From: Phocaeicola_A sp963643925
GTDB taxonomy: Bacteria; Bacteroidota; Bacteroidia; Bacteroidales; Bacteroidaceae
Assembly (NCBI GenBank): GCA_963643925.1
Contig: CAVINS010000001.1
Span: 1 to 64,000 of the forward strand
DNA length: 64,000 bases
Reading direction: 5' to 3'
The notes under the pieces were generated by a model. It ran no database searches and was not told the DNA's origin. It saw only the letters and a program-made list of their open reading frames with translations. Positions 42,958 to 51,521 of this stretch are shown in pieces. The stretch's first letter is position 1. The number at the start of each line of letters is the position of its first letter. The translations under genes and the position numbers were made by a program.

Positions 42958-45429
42958 TTACGCATAACTGTGCATACCGCCGAGGAGGAAGTTCACGCCG
43001 AAGTAGGTGACGAGTACACTCAGGAAGGCGATTACGGTGAACAGGTGGAAGAACAGAGGACGACGGAACCAGCTCAGCGAGGCGGTATGGAGTGCCGAGG
43101 CATAGATGAGCAGTGTGATGAGGGCCCACACCTCCTTGGGGTCCCAGCCCCAATAGCGGCCCCACGACACGTTGGCCCACACGGCACCGATGAAGATGCC
43201 CGTGGCCAAGCAGAAGACAGCCGGATAGAGCAGTATGCGGCTCAGTACCTGCAGACGTTCTATCTCCTCGCGGTGTGCGCCCTTGGAACCGTAAAGCACC
43301 AGGGCAGTCACGCCATTGAACATCATGAAGGCCAGCAGGGCGTAGGCCACCATGATGACCATCACGTGGAAACTGAGTAGCGGCGACGAGAGTACAGGCA
43401 TGAGTTGTGTAATCGGTGGATTGGCTTCGCCAAAACGTGCCACCATCAGTGCCAGGCCACAGAGCAGGAAACCAAATGCCATGGCTGTCCGGAACCGCCT
43501 GTACAGCACGTACGACAACAGCAACGCACATACCGCCATGCACTGCATCGTTTCGTAGCCGTCGGACATCGGCAGGTGATGACTGACATAGCCGCGCAGA
43601 CAGAGCAATAGCAACAGGAATGCGCAGATGATGCCTCCGAGGAATTGCAATGTCAGGGAGATGATGGTTCCCTGGAGATTATCCCCCTTTTCATCGCTCC
43701 GTATGGATGTAGAGGTAGACTTTCCACCCCTGTCTTTTGAACCGGCTATCATCCTCCGGAGGTAGTAGACGAAGCTGACGATGCCCAGCAGAAGGCAGAC
43801 GATGGCGATGGGCAGGTTTTGGTTGAGGCGGTTATAGAGCAGTTCGGCTTGGATGTGGCTCTCCGAAGGGAGCTGATTGCCTCCTTCCGTCTGTTGGAAC
43901 TTGCGCAGTTTCCTTATCACCTCCAGTGTGCGGTCGGTGTTGTCCATGGCTATCTGCTCCCCGAGGTAACTCATACTTTTGTGGATGAAAAGGGCCTTTT
44001 CTGCTTCCATCGTTACAGGTAGTTGGTCGGCGGTGGAGTACCACCGTAGTGCCTGCGCACTGTCAGCCGGGCCGGGGAAGAGCTTCAGTAGACTGCCTGT
44101 GCAGACCATGCTCACGAGGTTGAACTTTTCGTTGGCCTCCTCCAGTGCCCGTTTGTCCTTCGGGTTGTCCGTGGTGCGCAGTGCCTGCTCCAGCTTATAG
44201 CCGTTGAGGTCTACAAAGTCGCGCAGGGAGGCGTAGCTGCCTTGCAGGCCCAGCAACGTACGCACCCGTTTGTTCTTGATGCGGATGATGGGTTCCTCCT
44301 TCCATTGGTCGTAGTAGAATACCCACCCGCTCAGTACCTGCTCTGCCGTCAGTCCGCGGTACGAACGCTTGCCGCAGAGTTTCATGGCGAAGTCCTGCGC
44401 CAATGTCTGCAGTGGGCAGACCCGCTCGTTGTAGTAGACGTAGAGACGTCCCCATTCCGTTGCCGTCTCTTTGGGGAGGGTTTTGGGGTGACTCGTCTTT
44501 CCTACCTTTATCCCATCCTCTATGGGATAACCGTCTGCACCTTCTTTAGTTTTATTCCCACTTGTTCCCATATAGGCCAGTAGGCCTCCCGTAGCTTCCG
44601 TCAGGTTTTCCATGGACTCCGAAGTGAGAGATGGGACGCTAATGGCGACAGCATGCCTTCTCATTTCCACAGCATGCCTTGTCGTTGCCGTAGCAAGGCT
44701 TGTTGTCAGCAGCAGAAGCAATGTGGCGAGTGAACCTTTACGCAGCAGCGGGTGACGGAGCAGTTGTCGGAACTGACTGCCTCGTTGGAAGAAGAAGGCC
44801 AGCATGCTGAGTAGCAGCAAGGCGTAGCCGGTGTAGGAGAGGAAGATGCCGTAGGGGTCGTGTGCCACGGAGAGTGTAGTGCCACGACCGTCGCTGTCGT
44901 AGCTCGACTGGTAGAAGCGATAGTGGCGGTAACTGCAGATGTGGTTCATGGCGACCCGCTCCTCATGCCTCTCTCCGCCGTCGCTGATGATGAGTTCGCT
45001 CAAAAAGTCCATAGGTGCTTGCGTGCCTGGGTAGTAGTCGAGATGAAATGCTTTCAGTGTCAGACCGAAGGGTAGGGCGTGCGTTGCTCCGTCGCCATCG
45101 GTAAAGGTGCTGACCGCTTCCTCACCTTGACGCAGGTGGATGCTGCCGTGCTGCCCCGTGCAGTAGGTGGTGAGTCCGCCTAGCAGGATGACTCCAAAAG
45201 AGAGGTGCAAGGCGAAGGTGACGGCTTGCCGTTGTACCCCTCGCCGTAGCAGATAGCAGAGGCTACACAGGGCGGCGATGCCCCACAGCACTACGAACAG
45301 AGGTGAACTGTAGACATGGTGCGTCACGAAGTCCGTGCCGTAGCATTTCTCCACCACCGTGGCACCTATCAGTATCGCCACCAGCAAGGCGGTCAGTCCA
45401 AAAGAGAGCGTTTTCATCATTGTTTTCAT
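42958..45429 (-). CDS. Fused cytochrome c biogenesis protein CcsBA (system II)
   Basis: An 823-residue inner-membrane protein joining a ResB/CcsB half (residues 1 to about 500) to a CcsA half (about 510-823). The CcsA haem-handling WWD signature is VSWGRYWGWDPKEVWAL near residue 766, with flanking histidines (SFHVMVIMVAYALL, ASALHTASLSW). System II exports haem and attaches it to CxxCH sites of exported cytochromes. It is 211 bp downstream of the di-haem protein gene, its likely client. Oddity: RHAVEMR-RHAVAIS near residue 255 is encoded by a 21-bp repeat also found in intergenic DNA. Start could be 45429 or 45420. Confidence 0.9.
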   Translation of the reverse strand: MKTMMKTLSFGLTALLVAILIGATVVEKCYGTDFVTHHVYSSPLFVVLWGIAALCSLCYLLRRGVQRQAVTFALHLSFGVILLGGLTTYCTGQHGSIHLRQGEEAVSTFTDGDGATHALPFGLTLKAFHLDYYPGTQAPMDFLSELIISDGGERHEERVAMNHICSYRHYRFYQSSYDSDGRGTTLSVAHDPYGIFLSYTGYALLLLSMLAFFFQRGSQFRQLLRHPLLRKGSLATLLLLLTTSLATATTRHAVEMRRHAVAISVPSLTSESMENLTEATGGLLAYMGTSGNKTKEGADGYPIEDGIKVGKTSHPKTLPKETATEWGRLYVYYNERVCPLQTLAQDFAMKLCGKRSYRGLTAEQVLSGWVFYYDQWKEEPIIRIKNKRVRTLLGLQGSYASLRDFVDLNGYKLEQALRTTDNPKDKRALEEANEKFNLVSMVCTGSLLKLFPGPADSAQALRWYSTADQLPVTMEAEKALFIHKSMSYLGEQIAMDNTDRTLEVIRKLRKFQQTEGGNQLPSESHIQAELLYNRLNQNLPIAIVCLLLGIVSFVYYLRRMIAGSKDRGGKSTSTSIRSDEKGDNLQGTIISLTLQFLGGIICAFLLLLLCLRGYVSHHLPMSDGYETMQCMAVCALLLSYVLYRRFRTAMAFGFLLCGLALMVARFGEANPPITQLMPVLSSPLLSFHVMVIMVAYALLAFMMFNGVTALVLYGSKGAHREEIERLQVLSRILLYPAVFCLATGIFIGAVWANVSWGRYWGWDPKEVWALITLLIYASALHTASLSWFRRPLFFHLFTVIAFLSVLVTYFGVNFLLGGMHSYA
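44653..44710. repeat. 21-bp repeat units inside ccsBA
   Basis: ATGCCTTCTCATTTCC (44653) and ATGCCTTGTCGTTGCC (44674) lie 21 bp apart and are followed at 44695 by AAGGC, the same order and spacing as at 15589-15651. The 21-bp period keeps the reading frame and yields the RHAVxxx heptad twice in the protein. Confidence 0.6.
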
Positions 45430-45513
45430 TGTTACGTTAGCGTCCCCGTGCGAAGAGCGGGGAAGTGAATAGTGTCGATATATCCTGCAGTATAGTGTTC
45501 GGTGTATGTCACC

Positions 45514-45620
45514 AGGAGTCTGACCTGGGAAGACTCCTTATACCTATATATATAATAAGGTATAGAAGAAAAGAGGTTGGGGACGAGTTCCTCCTTTCGG
45601 ACGGACACGTTTCCCAACCT
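45514..45620 (-). terminator. Hairpins between the di-haem gene and ccsBA
   Basis: AGGAGTCT (45514-45521) pairs with AGACTCCT (45531-45538), and AGGTTGGG (45574-45581) pairs with CCCAACCT (45613-45620). Between them lies the 17-mer TATATAATAAGGTATAG (45549-45565), also present in the hairpin at 7611. These structures sit just after the di-haem gene and may reduce read-through into ccsBA. Confidence 0.5.
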
Positions 45621-45640
45621 CTCGCATGTATAGATAAGAT

Positions 45641-47305
45641 CTAGATGGCATCGAGGAATTTCACGATAGCGTCGCGCTCCTCCTTCTTCAGGTTGCGGAA
45701 CTTCTCCACCGTGTAGCGAGCGTCGCTCTCGACGTTGCCGTGCCACATGATGGCTTCCATCGTTGTGCGTGCTCGGCAGTCGTGCAGACGGTCGGCATAG
45801 GTGGCTCCCGTACATTTCTGATGCAGTCCGCGCCCCCACAGCGGGGTGGTGCGGCACCATCCGGTGCGGATGTCGTTCTCCATGCAGAGCTTATGCTGCA
45901 CCATGTCGGTGTAGGGCCATATCTTCTGGTTGGGGAAGCGAGGTAGACGGTCATCGTCGTACTTGAAGAAGTTGGCAGGGTCGCGGATGATGTCGCTTCC
46001 GGTAGTCCATGTGGGCCGGTGGCAGTAGTCGCAGCCTATCTCCGAGAAGAGCTTCTTGCCCTGCTGCACCTCCGCGTCGTCGAGGTCGCGTGCGGCAGGT
46101 ACGGCCATACCGCGGTGCCACACCATCAAGTCGATAAAGTCCTGGTCGCTCATCTCGGCATCCAGTGTCGTGGAGGTGAGGTAGTTCTTGATGTTCTCCT
46201 CCACATTGTCGGTGTGCCACTCGGGGTGTTTCTTCTCAGGGTCTATCTGAGCGATGTAAGCGGGGAATCCTGCCTGTACCTCTGGGTCTTTCGACGAGTA
46301 GGTGGCGTAGGTGCCTGCCGCGTCGAGGTAATGGTAGCGGCGGTCGCTACGGGTCACATTGGTGATGTTCCAGATGGCGTTGGCTCCTGCAGCGTCCTGT
46401 AACGGTCCGCGGCTCAGTGCGTAGGTGTAGCGCAGCGGGTAGAGTGTGCCGTCGCCTTGCGTGATGTTGCTATACTGTTTCACCCACTCGCCGTCTTTGA
46501 AGATGGTGGGGTTCAGTCCGTGCTTCAGATAGCCGTCCTGTTCCTCCTTCGCATACTGGGCCTTCAGGTCGCTGTCCTCGATGGCGTCAATCAGTCCGGT
46601 TCCGTAGATGCCGATGGTGCTCTCGAGCAACACCTTGTAGTTGGCGTCCGCTGCCGGTATCTCGTATCCTTGGTTCACCACGTAGAGGGCCTCCTTGGGC
46701 ATTGTCACCTCTGGGTAGCGCAGTTGGTAGCTCTCGCCGTCGGGGAACTTGTTGCCCCACTCGTCAGTATACTCTTTCCACTCTACATGAATCTTTGATC
46801 CGTCCACCGGAGCCTTGAAGGGCTTGGTGGCGTGCATCTGGGGCATACCTGCCAACCAGGTGACGTATCCGTTTGTCGTGGGGTTGAACACTACCAGCAG
46901 GTATCCGTTGCCAATCTCGTTGGTCTCGAAGGCTCCTGTAGGGATGCTCTTTCCGTGGCCGTAGCCTGGGTGGCAGTGTTGGCACGATGAGCGTACGTAG
47001 GCCGGACCAAGTCCGCTGCGTGTGCCTTCGGTATTGCTAGTGAACGGTTTCTCAAACAGTGCCCCGCCGTGCTTGAAGGATTGGTACATACCCGAAGTCT
47101 CTATCACCGGCGCCGGCTGTTCATAGGCTGAAGACGAGGCGTTGAACGAGGTGCCCAGTTTGCCGCCCGTGTACCAATCGTCGGCCAGTTCTTCACCTTT
47201 GTCGTTGCCACTGTCGCTCTTCCCGTTGTTGTCGTCGTCGCTACATCCCCCGAGGGTGAGCAGACTCATGGCTACTACGGGAATCCAAAGTTTGCTTTTC
47301 TTCAT
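45641..47305 (-). CDS. Di-haem oxidoreductase (DHOR/DUF1111-like) lipoprotein
   Basis: A 554-residue lipoprotein (MKKSKLWIPVVAMSLLTLGGC; a second Met at 47308 is possible). Two c-type haem sites are visible: CQHCH near residue 109 and CDYCH near 423. The protein matches the di-haem oxidoredictase/thiol-oxidoreductase-like family often found next to imelysins. It is exported and should act in the periplasm or at the outer membrane, perhaps in iron redox chemistry. It follows imelysin and precedes ccsBA. Confidence 0.86.
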   Translation of the reverse strand: MKKSKLWIPVVAMSLLTLGGCSDDDNNGKSDSGNDKGEELADDWYTGGKLGTSFNASSSAYEQPAPVIETSGMYQSFKHGGALFEKPFTSNTEGTRSGLGPAYVRSSCQHCHPGYGHGKSIPTGAFETNEIGNGYLLVVFNPTTNGYVTWLAGMPQMHATKPFKAPVDGSKIHVEWKEYTDEWGNKFPDGESYQLRYPEVTMPKEALYVVNQGYEIPAADANYKVLLESTIGIYGTGLIDAIEDSDLKAQYAKEEQDGYLKHGLNPTIFKDGEWVKQYSNITQGDGTLYPLRYTYALSRGPLQDAAGANAIWNITNVTRSDRRYHYLDAAGTYATYSSKDPEVQAGFPAYIAQIDPEKKHPEWHTDNVEENIKNYLTSTTLDAEMSDQDFIDLMVWHRGMAVPAARDLDDAEVQQGKKLFSEIGCDYCHRPTWTTGSDIIRDPANFFKYDDDRLPRFPNQKIWPYTDMVQHKLCMENDIRTGWCRTTPLWGRGLHQKCTGATYADRLHDCRARTTMEAIMWHGNVESDARYTVEKFRNLKKEERDAIVKFLDAI

Positions 47306-47488
47306 CATTGTTGTTTTTGTTTTAGTAGGTTTCTTCTTAATACCCTGTTACCACTCCTCCGGAGGACTCTCGCCCCCGGTGGAATGGTAAAAAGGAACAA
47401 TAAACTTTGCCTGAATGATGTCCGATGCTCTCCTCCGGTTTGTCGCATCACCGGTCATCGGTCACCTTGTGGTCGAACGTAAGAATTA

Positions 47489-48622
47489 TCATTTGTTTAC
47501 TAAGTCGATGGCCTCGTCCAGCGCATCCTTCAAGTCATTGCAGGCATCTATCGCTGTCTGGTTCTCGGCGAATGTCAGGTGGTTGCGGAAGGGTGCCGGC
47601 ATCTCTGTCTCGATGCACTTGATGGCTTTGTCGATGGCGTTGCGCACCTTGGTGTCCATGGCGCTGTCAAGCCCCTTGATATAGACGCTCACGGAGTGCT
47701 TGCTGACGCTGCCGTCCAAGGTACCATAGTAGGCATTGCGCACGCTGCGGATGTTGTCGGCATAGTCTGCTATGGAGTTCCAGCTGTACCACGACTCCAC
47801 GTCGAGCACGTTGCCCGAGCTGCAGGGGTCGGTAATCTTTGTGTTGCCCACCTCGTCGGCAATTTCACTCGCTCCGGTCAATATCTCCTCTAAGGCAGCC
47901 TTCTGGGTCTTGTACTTAGCGTTGCCTGCCAGTCCGGCATTCTCCAGCTGTTCGCCATAGTCCAGTGTCGGCTCCATCTCGGCATCGGCCAGTATCTGTT
48001 GCTTCTCGCTTGTCACGTCGTCCAGTCCGTCCCAAGCGGCCTCCAAACGTATGCAGTGGTTGCGCATGTTCTCGGCCACAGCCACGGCGTAGGTCAGCTC
48101 CAGGTCAGAGATGTCGCTTATCTGACGCTCACCACCGTCGCGGAAGATGACGTACTCGATGGCATGGAATCCCTTCAGACCATAGCCCAGGTTGTCCACG
48201 TCCAGCTTGTAGTTGGGGTTCTTCATGTTGTCCAGCAAGATGTCCAGCTGCGACTTCTCCAATGGCCACGAGTCGATGCTTGGATCGATGTTGTAGTCCG
48301 CTGCCGCTCCGTAGAGGAATGCCTCGCTCAGCTCCCAGTAGACACGAGCCTCTTTCCACTTGTCGCACGCCTTTTTCACATAGGCTTGATTCTTGTTGGC
48401 CTCCAGCTCTTGGCAGACGTCGTAGAGCTCCATCGTGGCATTGGCCAGCGAGCGGTAGGTGCTCACCACCACATCCTCCACGTAGGTCTCTATGATTTCT
48501 TTGTTCTCATTGTCGATGCTGTCATCTGCGTCGCTGTCATCATCGCTGCTGCATGAGCTCATCGTTGCGGTCGTAGCCATTGCAGCTGCCACCATCAGTG
48601 CATACTTAAAAATCTTTTTCAT
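47489..48622 (-). CDS. Imelysin-family (M75) iron-related lipoprotein
   Basis: A 377-residue lipoprotein (lipobox MSSCSSDDD near residue 24, with an acidic tail that suggests surface export). The imelysin GxHxxE motif is GFHAIEYVIF near residue 150. Helical composition and length fit the family (EfeO/IrpA relatives), which binds or handles iron and is usually not proteolytic. It lies between the porin and the di-haem gene; the 180-bp gap downstream holds the palindrome TCCTCCGGAGGA (47355-47366). Confidence 0.87.
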   Translation of the reverse strand: MKKIFKYALMVAAAMATTATMSSCSSDDDSDADDSIDNENKEIIETYVEDVVVSTYRSLANATMELYDVCQELEANKNQAYVKKACDKWKEARVYWELSEAFLYGAAADYNIDPSIDSWPLEKSQLDILLDNMKNPNYKLDVDNLGYGLKGFHAIEYVIFRDGGERQISDISDLELTYAVAVAENMRNHCIRLEAAWDGLDDVTSEKQQILADAEMEPTLDYGEQLENAGLAGNAKYKTQKAALEEILTGASEIADEVGNTKITDPCSSGNVLDVESWYSWNSIADYADNIRSVRNAYYGTLDGSVSKHSVSVYIKGLDSAMDTKVRNAIDKAIKCIETEMPAPFRNHLTFAENQTAIDACNDLKDALDEAIDLVNK

Positions 48623-48664
48623 TGTCGTTTATGCGTTAGTTATTTATTGTGTTTACCTATTGAC

Positions 48665-50089
48665 TTACATGTCGAAGAAGCCCGAGTAGGCCACTCCCAC
48701 GCTCAGCGTGTTCTCGTTGTTATACTGGCTCTTGAAGATGCGGTGCGAATACTCCGCCTTGATGACGATGCCCTTCATCGGTACGAAGTTGATGCCTCCG
48801 GCTACACGTTGGCGACCCCAGCACTCATTGTCCACGATGCTGCCTTCGGTCTTGTACATGGAGTCGTAGTAGTCGTAGCGGCCGAAGATGTAGAATCTCT
48901 TATCTGTGCCGCGTGTCTTCTCCATCTGCGAGAAGATGTCGTATCCGGCCTCCACGCCCACGGCTATGGCATCCGAGCCGACGTTGGTCTTGGGCGATGG
49001 GGAGTCTTTGCGCGAGCTGATGTTCGCTTTCGATATCTTCTCGGAGTCCGTGAGGTGTCCGTAGTCCACGTTGCCGCGTACCACCCAGTTGTGCGCATCG
49101 TAGTGGAAGTCGAAGGCACCCAGTGTCACGGTACCGTTGATTCCCTTGTAGCTGTCGGGTTTCATGCTGTTCGATGCCGAGTTTCCTACGTAGCCGCTCA
49201 GTCCCAGACGCAGGCCGGGGATGGAGTAGTTGTCGATGCGGAAGGCACCGGCGTATGCGGTGGCTATCTTGAACTCGTAGGGACTGCCGGCGCCGCCCTT
49301 TATCCAATCCTTTGCACCGAAGCGGTCGGCATCCAGTCCGGCCAGGAACTGTGCCTCGTAGTGCCATTTGCCCACGTTACCCCACAGGCTGATGCCAGTC
49401 TCGTGCCAGGTGCAGGGCATGATGGAACTCTCCCCTTCGGGGCGGTACACGGTGAAGAACTCCGTCGGCATGTGGTGCTGATTGGTCAGACCCACCGGCA
49501 CGATAATCTGTCCCAACCGCAGGTTCAGGGCTGGGCTGAAGGACTTCTGTATCCAGAACTGCTCCAGGGCCACCTCGCCTCCGCGTTCTATCTCGCTCTC
49601 GTACTCGCCGGTTTCCTCTTCCTCCACCTCGATGGCGGATTCCGTACCTCCGTGCTCAAACTCTATCTCGCTGCCCATGGTCCAACCTTTACCGAAGTCG
49701 TAACCTACGAAGAAGACCACGTGCGGCAGGTCGAACTGGCCGTAGCCTTTGTCGTCCTTATACTTCGCAGCGTCGGTATATCGCTTGTAGTTGTTGCTGT
49801 AGAACATGCGGCTCATCACGGCCTCGCCATAGCCGCCTAGTGTCAGGCGCGACTTCTTGCGCGGTGCTTTCTCGTGCTCGGGAATAGCCTCGCTGGTTGT
49901 GCTCCCCACTGCTGAGGCATTATCAACCATGTTGTTCACTGATTTGTCTGTTGCCGTCGCATCCGGTTCGGCGTTTTCATTCACGCTTCTCACTGTGGTT
50001 CCTATGCTCGTGTCACCTTCTTCAGCGTAAGCTGGCATGGCCAACAACGCTGTCAGACACCCTGAAACCATCCAAAGTTTTGCTCTCAT
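48665..50089 (-). CDS. Outer-membrane porin-like protein (phosphate-selective type)
   Basis: A 474-residue beta-barrel protein with a signal peptide ending near AYAEEG. After a low-complexity segment, the barrel begins with LTLGGYGEAVMSRMFY and contains the block LNLRLGQIIVPVGLTNQHHMP, typical of OprP/OprO-like porins of Bacteroidetes; the C-terminus ends in an aromatic-rich strand (SVGVAYSGFFDM). It may pass iron complexes or anions for the imelysin operon of which it is the first gene. Specificity is unknown. Confidence 0.82.
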   Translation of the reverse strand: MRAKLWMVSGCLTALLAMPAYAEEGDTSIGTTVRSVNENAEPDATATDKSVNNMVDNASAVGSTTSEAIPEHEKAPRKKSRLTLGGYGEAVMSRMFYSNNYKRYTDAAKYKDDKGYGQFDLPHVVFFVGYDFGKGWTMGSEIEFEHGGTESAIEVEEEETGEYESEIERGGEVALEQFWIQKSFSPALNLRLGQIIVPVGLTNQHHMPTEFFTVYRPEGESSIMPCTWHETGISLWGNVGKWHYEAQFLAGLDADRFGAKDWIKGGAGSPYEFKIATAYAGAFRIDNYSIPGLRLGLSGYVGNSASNSMKPDSYKGINGTVTLGAFDFHYDAHNWVVRGNVDYGHLTDSEKISKANISSRKDSPSPKTNVGSDAIAVGVEAGYDIFSQMEKTRGTDKRFYIFGRYDYYDSMYKTEGSIVDNECWGRQRVAGGINFVPMKGIVIKAEYSHRIFKSQYNNENTLSVGVAYSGFFDM

Positions 50090-50126
50090 TTTTGCACTCT
50101 TTATTTTTAGTTATTCTAAATTGCTG

Positions 50127-50159
50127 CAAAGGTAAGGCCTTCCTCGCTCTCGCTGCAAT
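50127..50159 (-). promoter_or_regulatory. Promoter of the porin-imelysin operon
   Basis: On the minus strand TATTG (50160-50156) is followed after 21 bp by TACCTTTG (50134-50127). The start codon is 38 bp downstream of the -7 box. No clear Fur-type operator is visible. Confidence 0.55.
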
Positions 50160-50370
50160 ACCCCATTATCGGTATATTGCTGCTAAACAACATTGTTCTT
50201 CAGGACGTTTAGTCGACACTACCGACCTTACTTCCAGCCTTTCCATATCCTGTTAAATAGTTGAAAAATAACGAAATACATTTACATTCCAGGATGCTCT
50301 TCAGCCATACCTAATAGTGGGTATCGCCCGATGTCGGCTGAGACTTTATGCAGTGAGGGTTGCAGGGGTG

Positions 50371-50401
50371 TTGTGGTTTTGTAAGAAAAGGATTATCTTT
50401 G
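50371..50401 (+). promoter_or_regulatory. Promoter upstream of the gene remnant
   Basis: TTG (50371-50373) is followed after 20 bp by TATCTTTG (50394-50401). It points at the 45-codon remnant and may also serve the SGNH hydrolase gene at 50656, since no closer box is seen. Confidence 0.5.
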
Positions 50402-50405
50402 TGGT

Positions 50406-50543
50406 ATGAAAACAACCTTATTGGCAGTATGTATGGCGGCCGTGTCACTCTTGAGGTGGTTTTATCTCCCTAGTCAGGAAAATTTATTTCTCCAGTTAGG
50501 AAAATATATTTTCCTAGTTAGGGAAAAATACAGCACTTGGTAG
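50406..50543 (+). pseudogene. Remnant of a secreted-protein gene, running into a repeat array
   Basis: A 45-codon frame starts MKTTLLAVCMAAVSLL, which looks like an intact signal-peptide start, 5 bp behind a promoter. From codon 17 on it reads through the 22-bp array (50461-50526) and stops at 50541. The rest of any former gene is missing. A small expressed peptide is possible, but a gene truncated at the array is the better reading. The stop overlaps a perfect palindrome, GGTAGCGCTACC (50539-50550). Confidence 0.5.
50461..50526. repeat. 22-bp tandem array, AT-rich, three units
   Basis: Units start at 50461, 50483 and 50505: TTTATCTCCCTAGTCAGG, TTTATTTCTCCAGTTAGG and TATATTTTCCTAGTTAGG, each followed by AAAA or GAAA. 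Centres are near-palindromic (CCTAGTTAGG). Same period as the GC-rich arrays at 1, 27743 and 59294, but unrelated sequence. Confidence 0.65.
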
Positions 50544-50655
50544 CGCTACCTTCGCCATCTGTCAGCAATGTAGTCAATCTAGTCTTAAAAATCTTATCTC
50601 CGTACACCGGTTGAAAGAATAGCTAAAAGTTGAAACTATTATTCATACATATCTC

Positions 50656-51330
50656 ATGAAAAGACAACTATTTCTTTTGGTAGCGTTGCTTGCCCTGTGT
50701 GTGGGAGGCGCTAACGCTCAAACCCTCGAGGATGCTCCCTTGTGGGGCAAGACCATCAATGTCATCGGCGACAGCTATGTGAAGAATCACCGCCGTCCTT
50801 ACCAGGAGGCTTGGCACGCCCTGGTGGCTGAGAAGTACCACATGAACTACCGCAACTATGGTCGCAACGGCTGTTGCCTGGTGTTCGACCGCACGGCCGA
50901 GAAGTGGGGCATCCCCATGCTCGAGTACTGTGAGGTGATGTCCGACACGGCCGACTACGTCCTCGTGGTAGGTGGTCACAACGATGCCGAGTACATCCGG
51001 GCCGGCAAGGGTACCTACGAACAGTTCGAGAACGGACTGGATAGTCTCTGCCGCAAGCTCATCCACAAGTATCCGTCTGCCCGTCTGGCCTTTGTCACTC
51101 CTTGGCGTGTGCCGCGCGACTGCTTTGCGGAGGTAACGGCCATCATGGCGAAAGTCTGCGCACGCTACAGCATTCCCTTGCTCAATGCTGCCGAACGTTC
51201 CGGCATCTATGTGTGGGACCCCGAGTTCCGTCGCCGCTACTTCCAAGGTAACAACGACACGGCCCACCTCAATGCTGCCGGCCACAAGCTCTTCATGCGC
51301 AAGGGCGAGACGTTCCTGCTGGGCCTTTAG
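50656..51330 (+). CDS. Secreted SGNH/GDSL hydrolase
   Basis: A 224-residue exported esterase with signal peptide ending near ANAQ (residue 22). Block I is VIGDSYVKNH, block III GGHND, and block V DTAHLNAAGH carries the Asp and His of the catalytic triad. Probably a carbohydrate acetyl-esterase, judged only from its place before a GH31 and PUL 2. The 190-bp gap to the GH31 holds that gene's promoter. Confidence 0.85.
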   Translation: MKRQLFLLVALLALCVGGANAQTLEDAPLWGKTINVIGDSYVKNHRRPYQEAWHALVAEKYHMNYRNYGRNGCCLVFDRTAEKWGIPMLEYCEVMSDTADYVLVVGGHNDAEYIRAGKGTYEQFENGLDSLCRKLIHKYPSARLAFVTPWRVPRDCFAEVTAIMAKVCARYSIPLLNAAERSGIYVWDPEFRRRYFQGNNDTAHLNAAGHKLFMRKGETFLLGL

Positions 51331-51466
51331 ACCAGTGGCGCTTCCCCTTGCAGCAAGCAGCCAATAAGGAATGTCGCTGTCCAGCGCGCCAAGAGTGAGC
51401 AGTGGCGGCTTATTCTGAAGTGCGGCCGTAGCAGGTGAATACTTATTTCGCCCTGGAAGTGCCTGT

Positions 51467-51499
51467 TTTGTTGCATATCTCGTAAAAGACGTACATTTG
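51467..51499 (+). promoter_or_regulatory. Promoter of the GH31 gene
   Basis: TTTG (51467-51470) is followed after 21 bp by TACATTTG (51492-51499), a full consensus match. The start codon lies 22-28 bp downstream. Confidence 0.7.
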
Positions 51500-51521
51500 T
51501 AGCATATTATATATCTAATAC

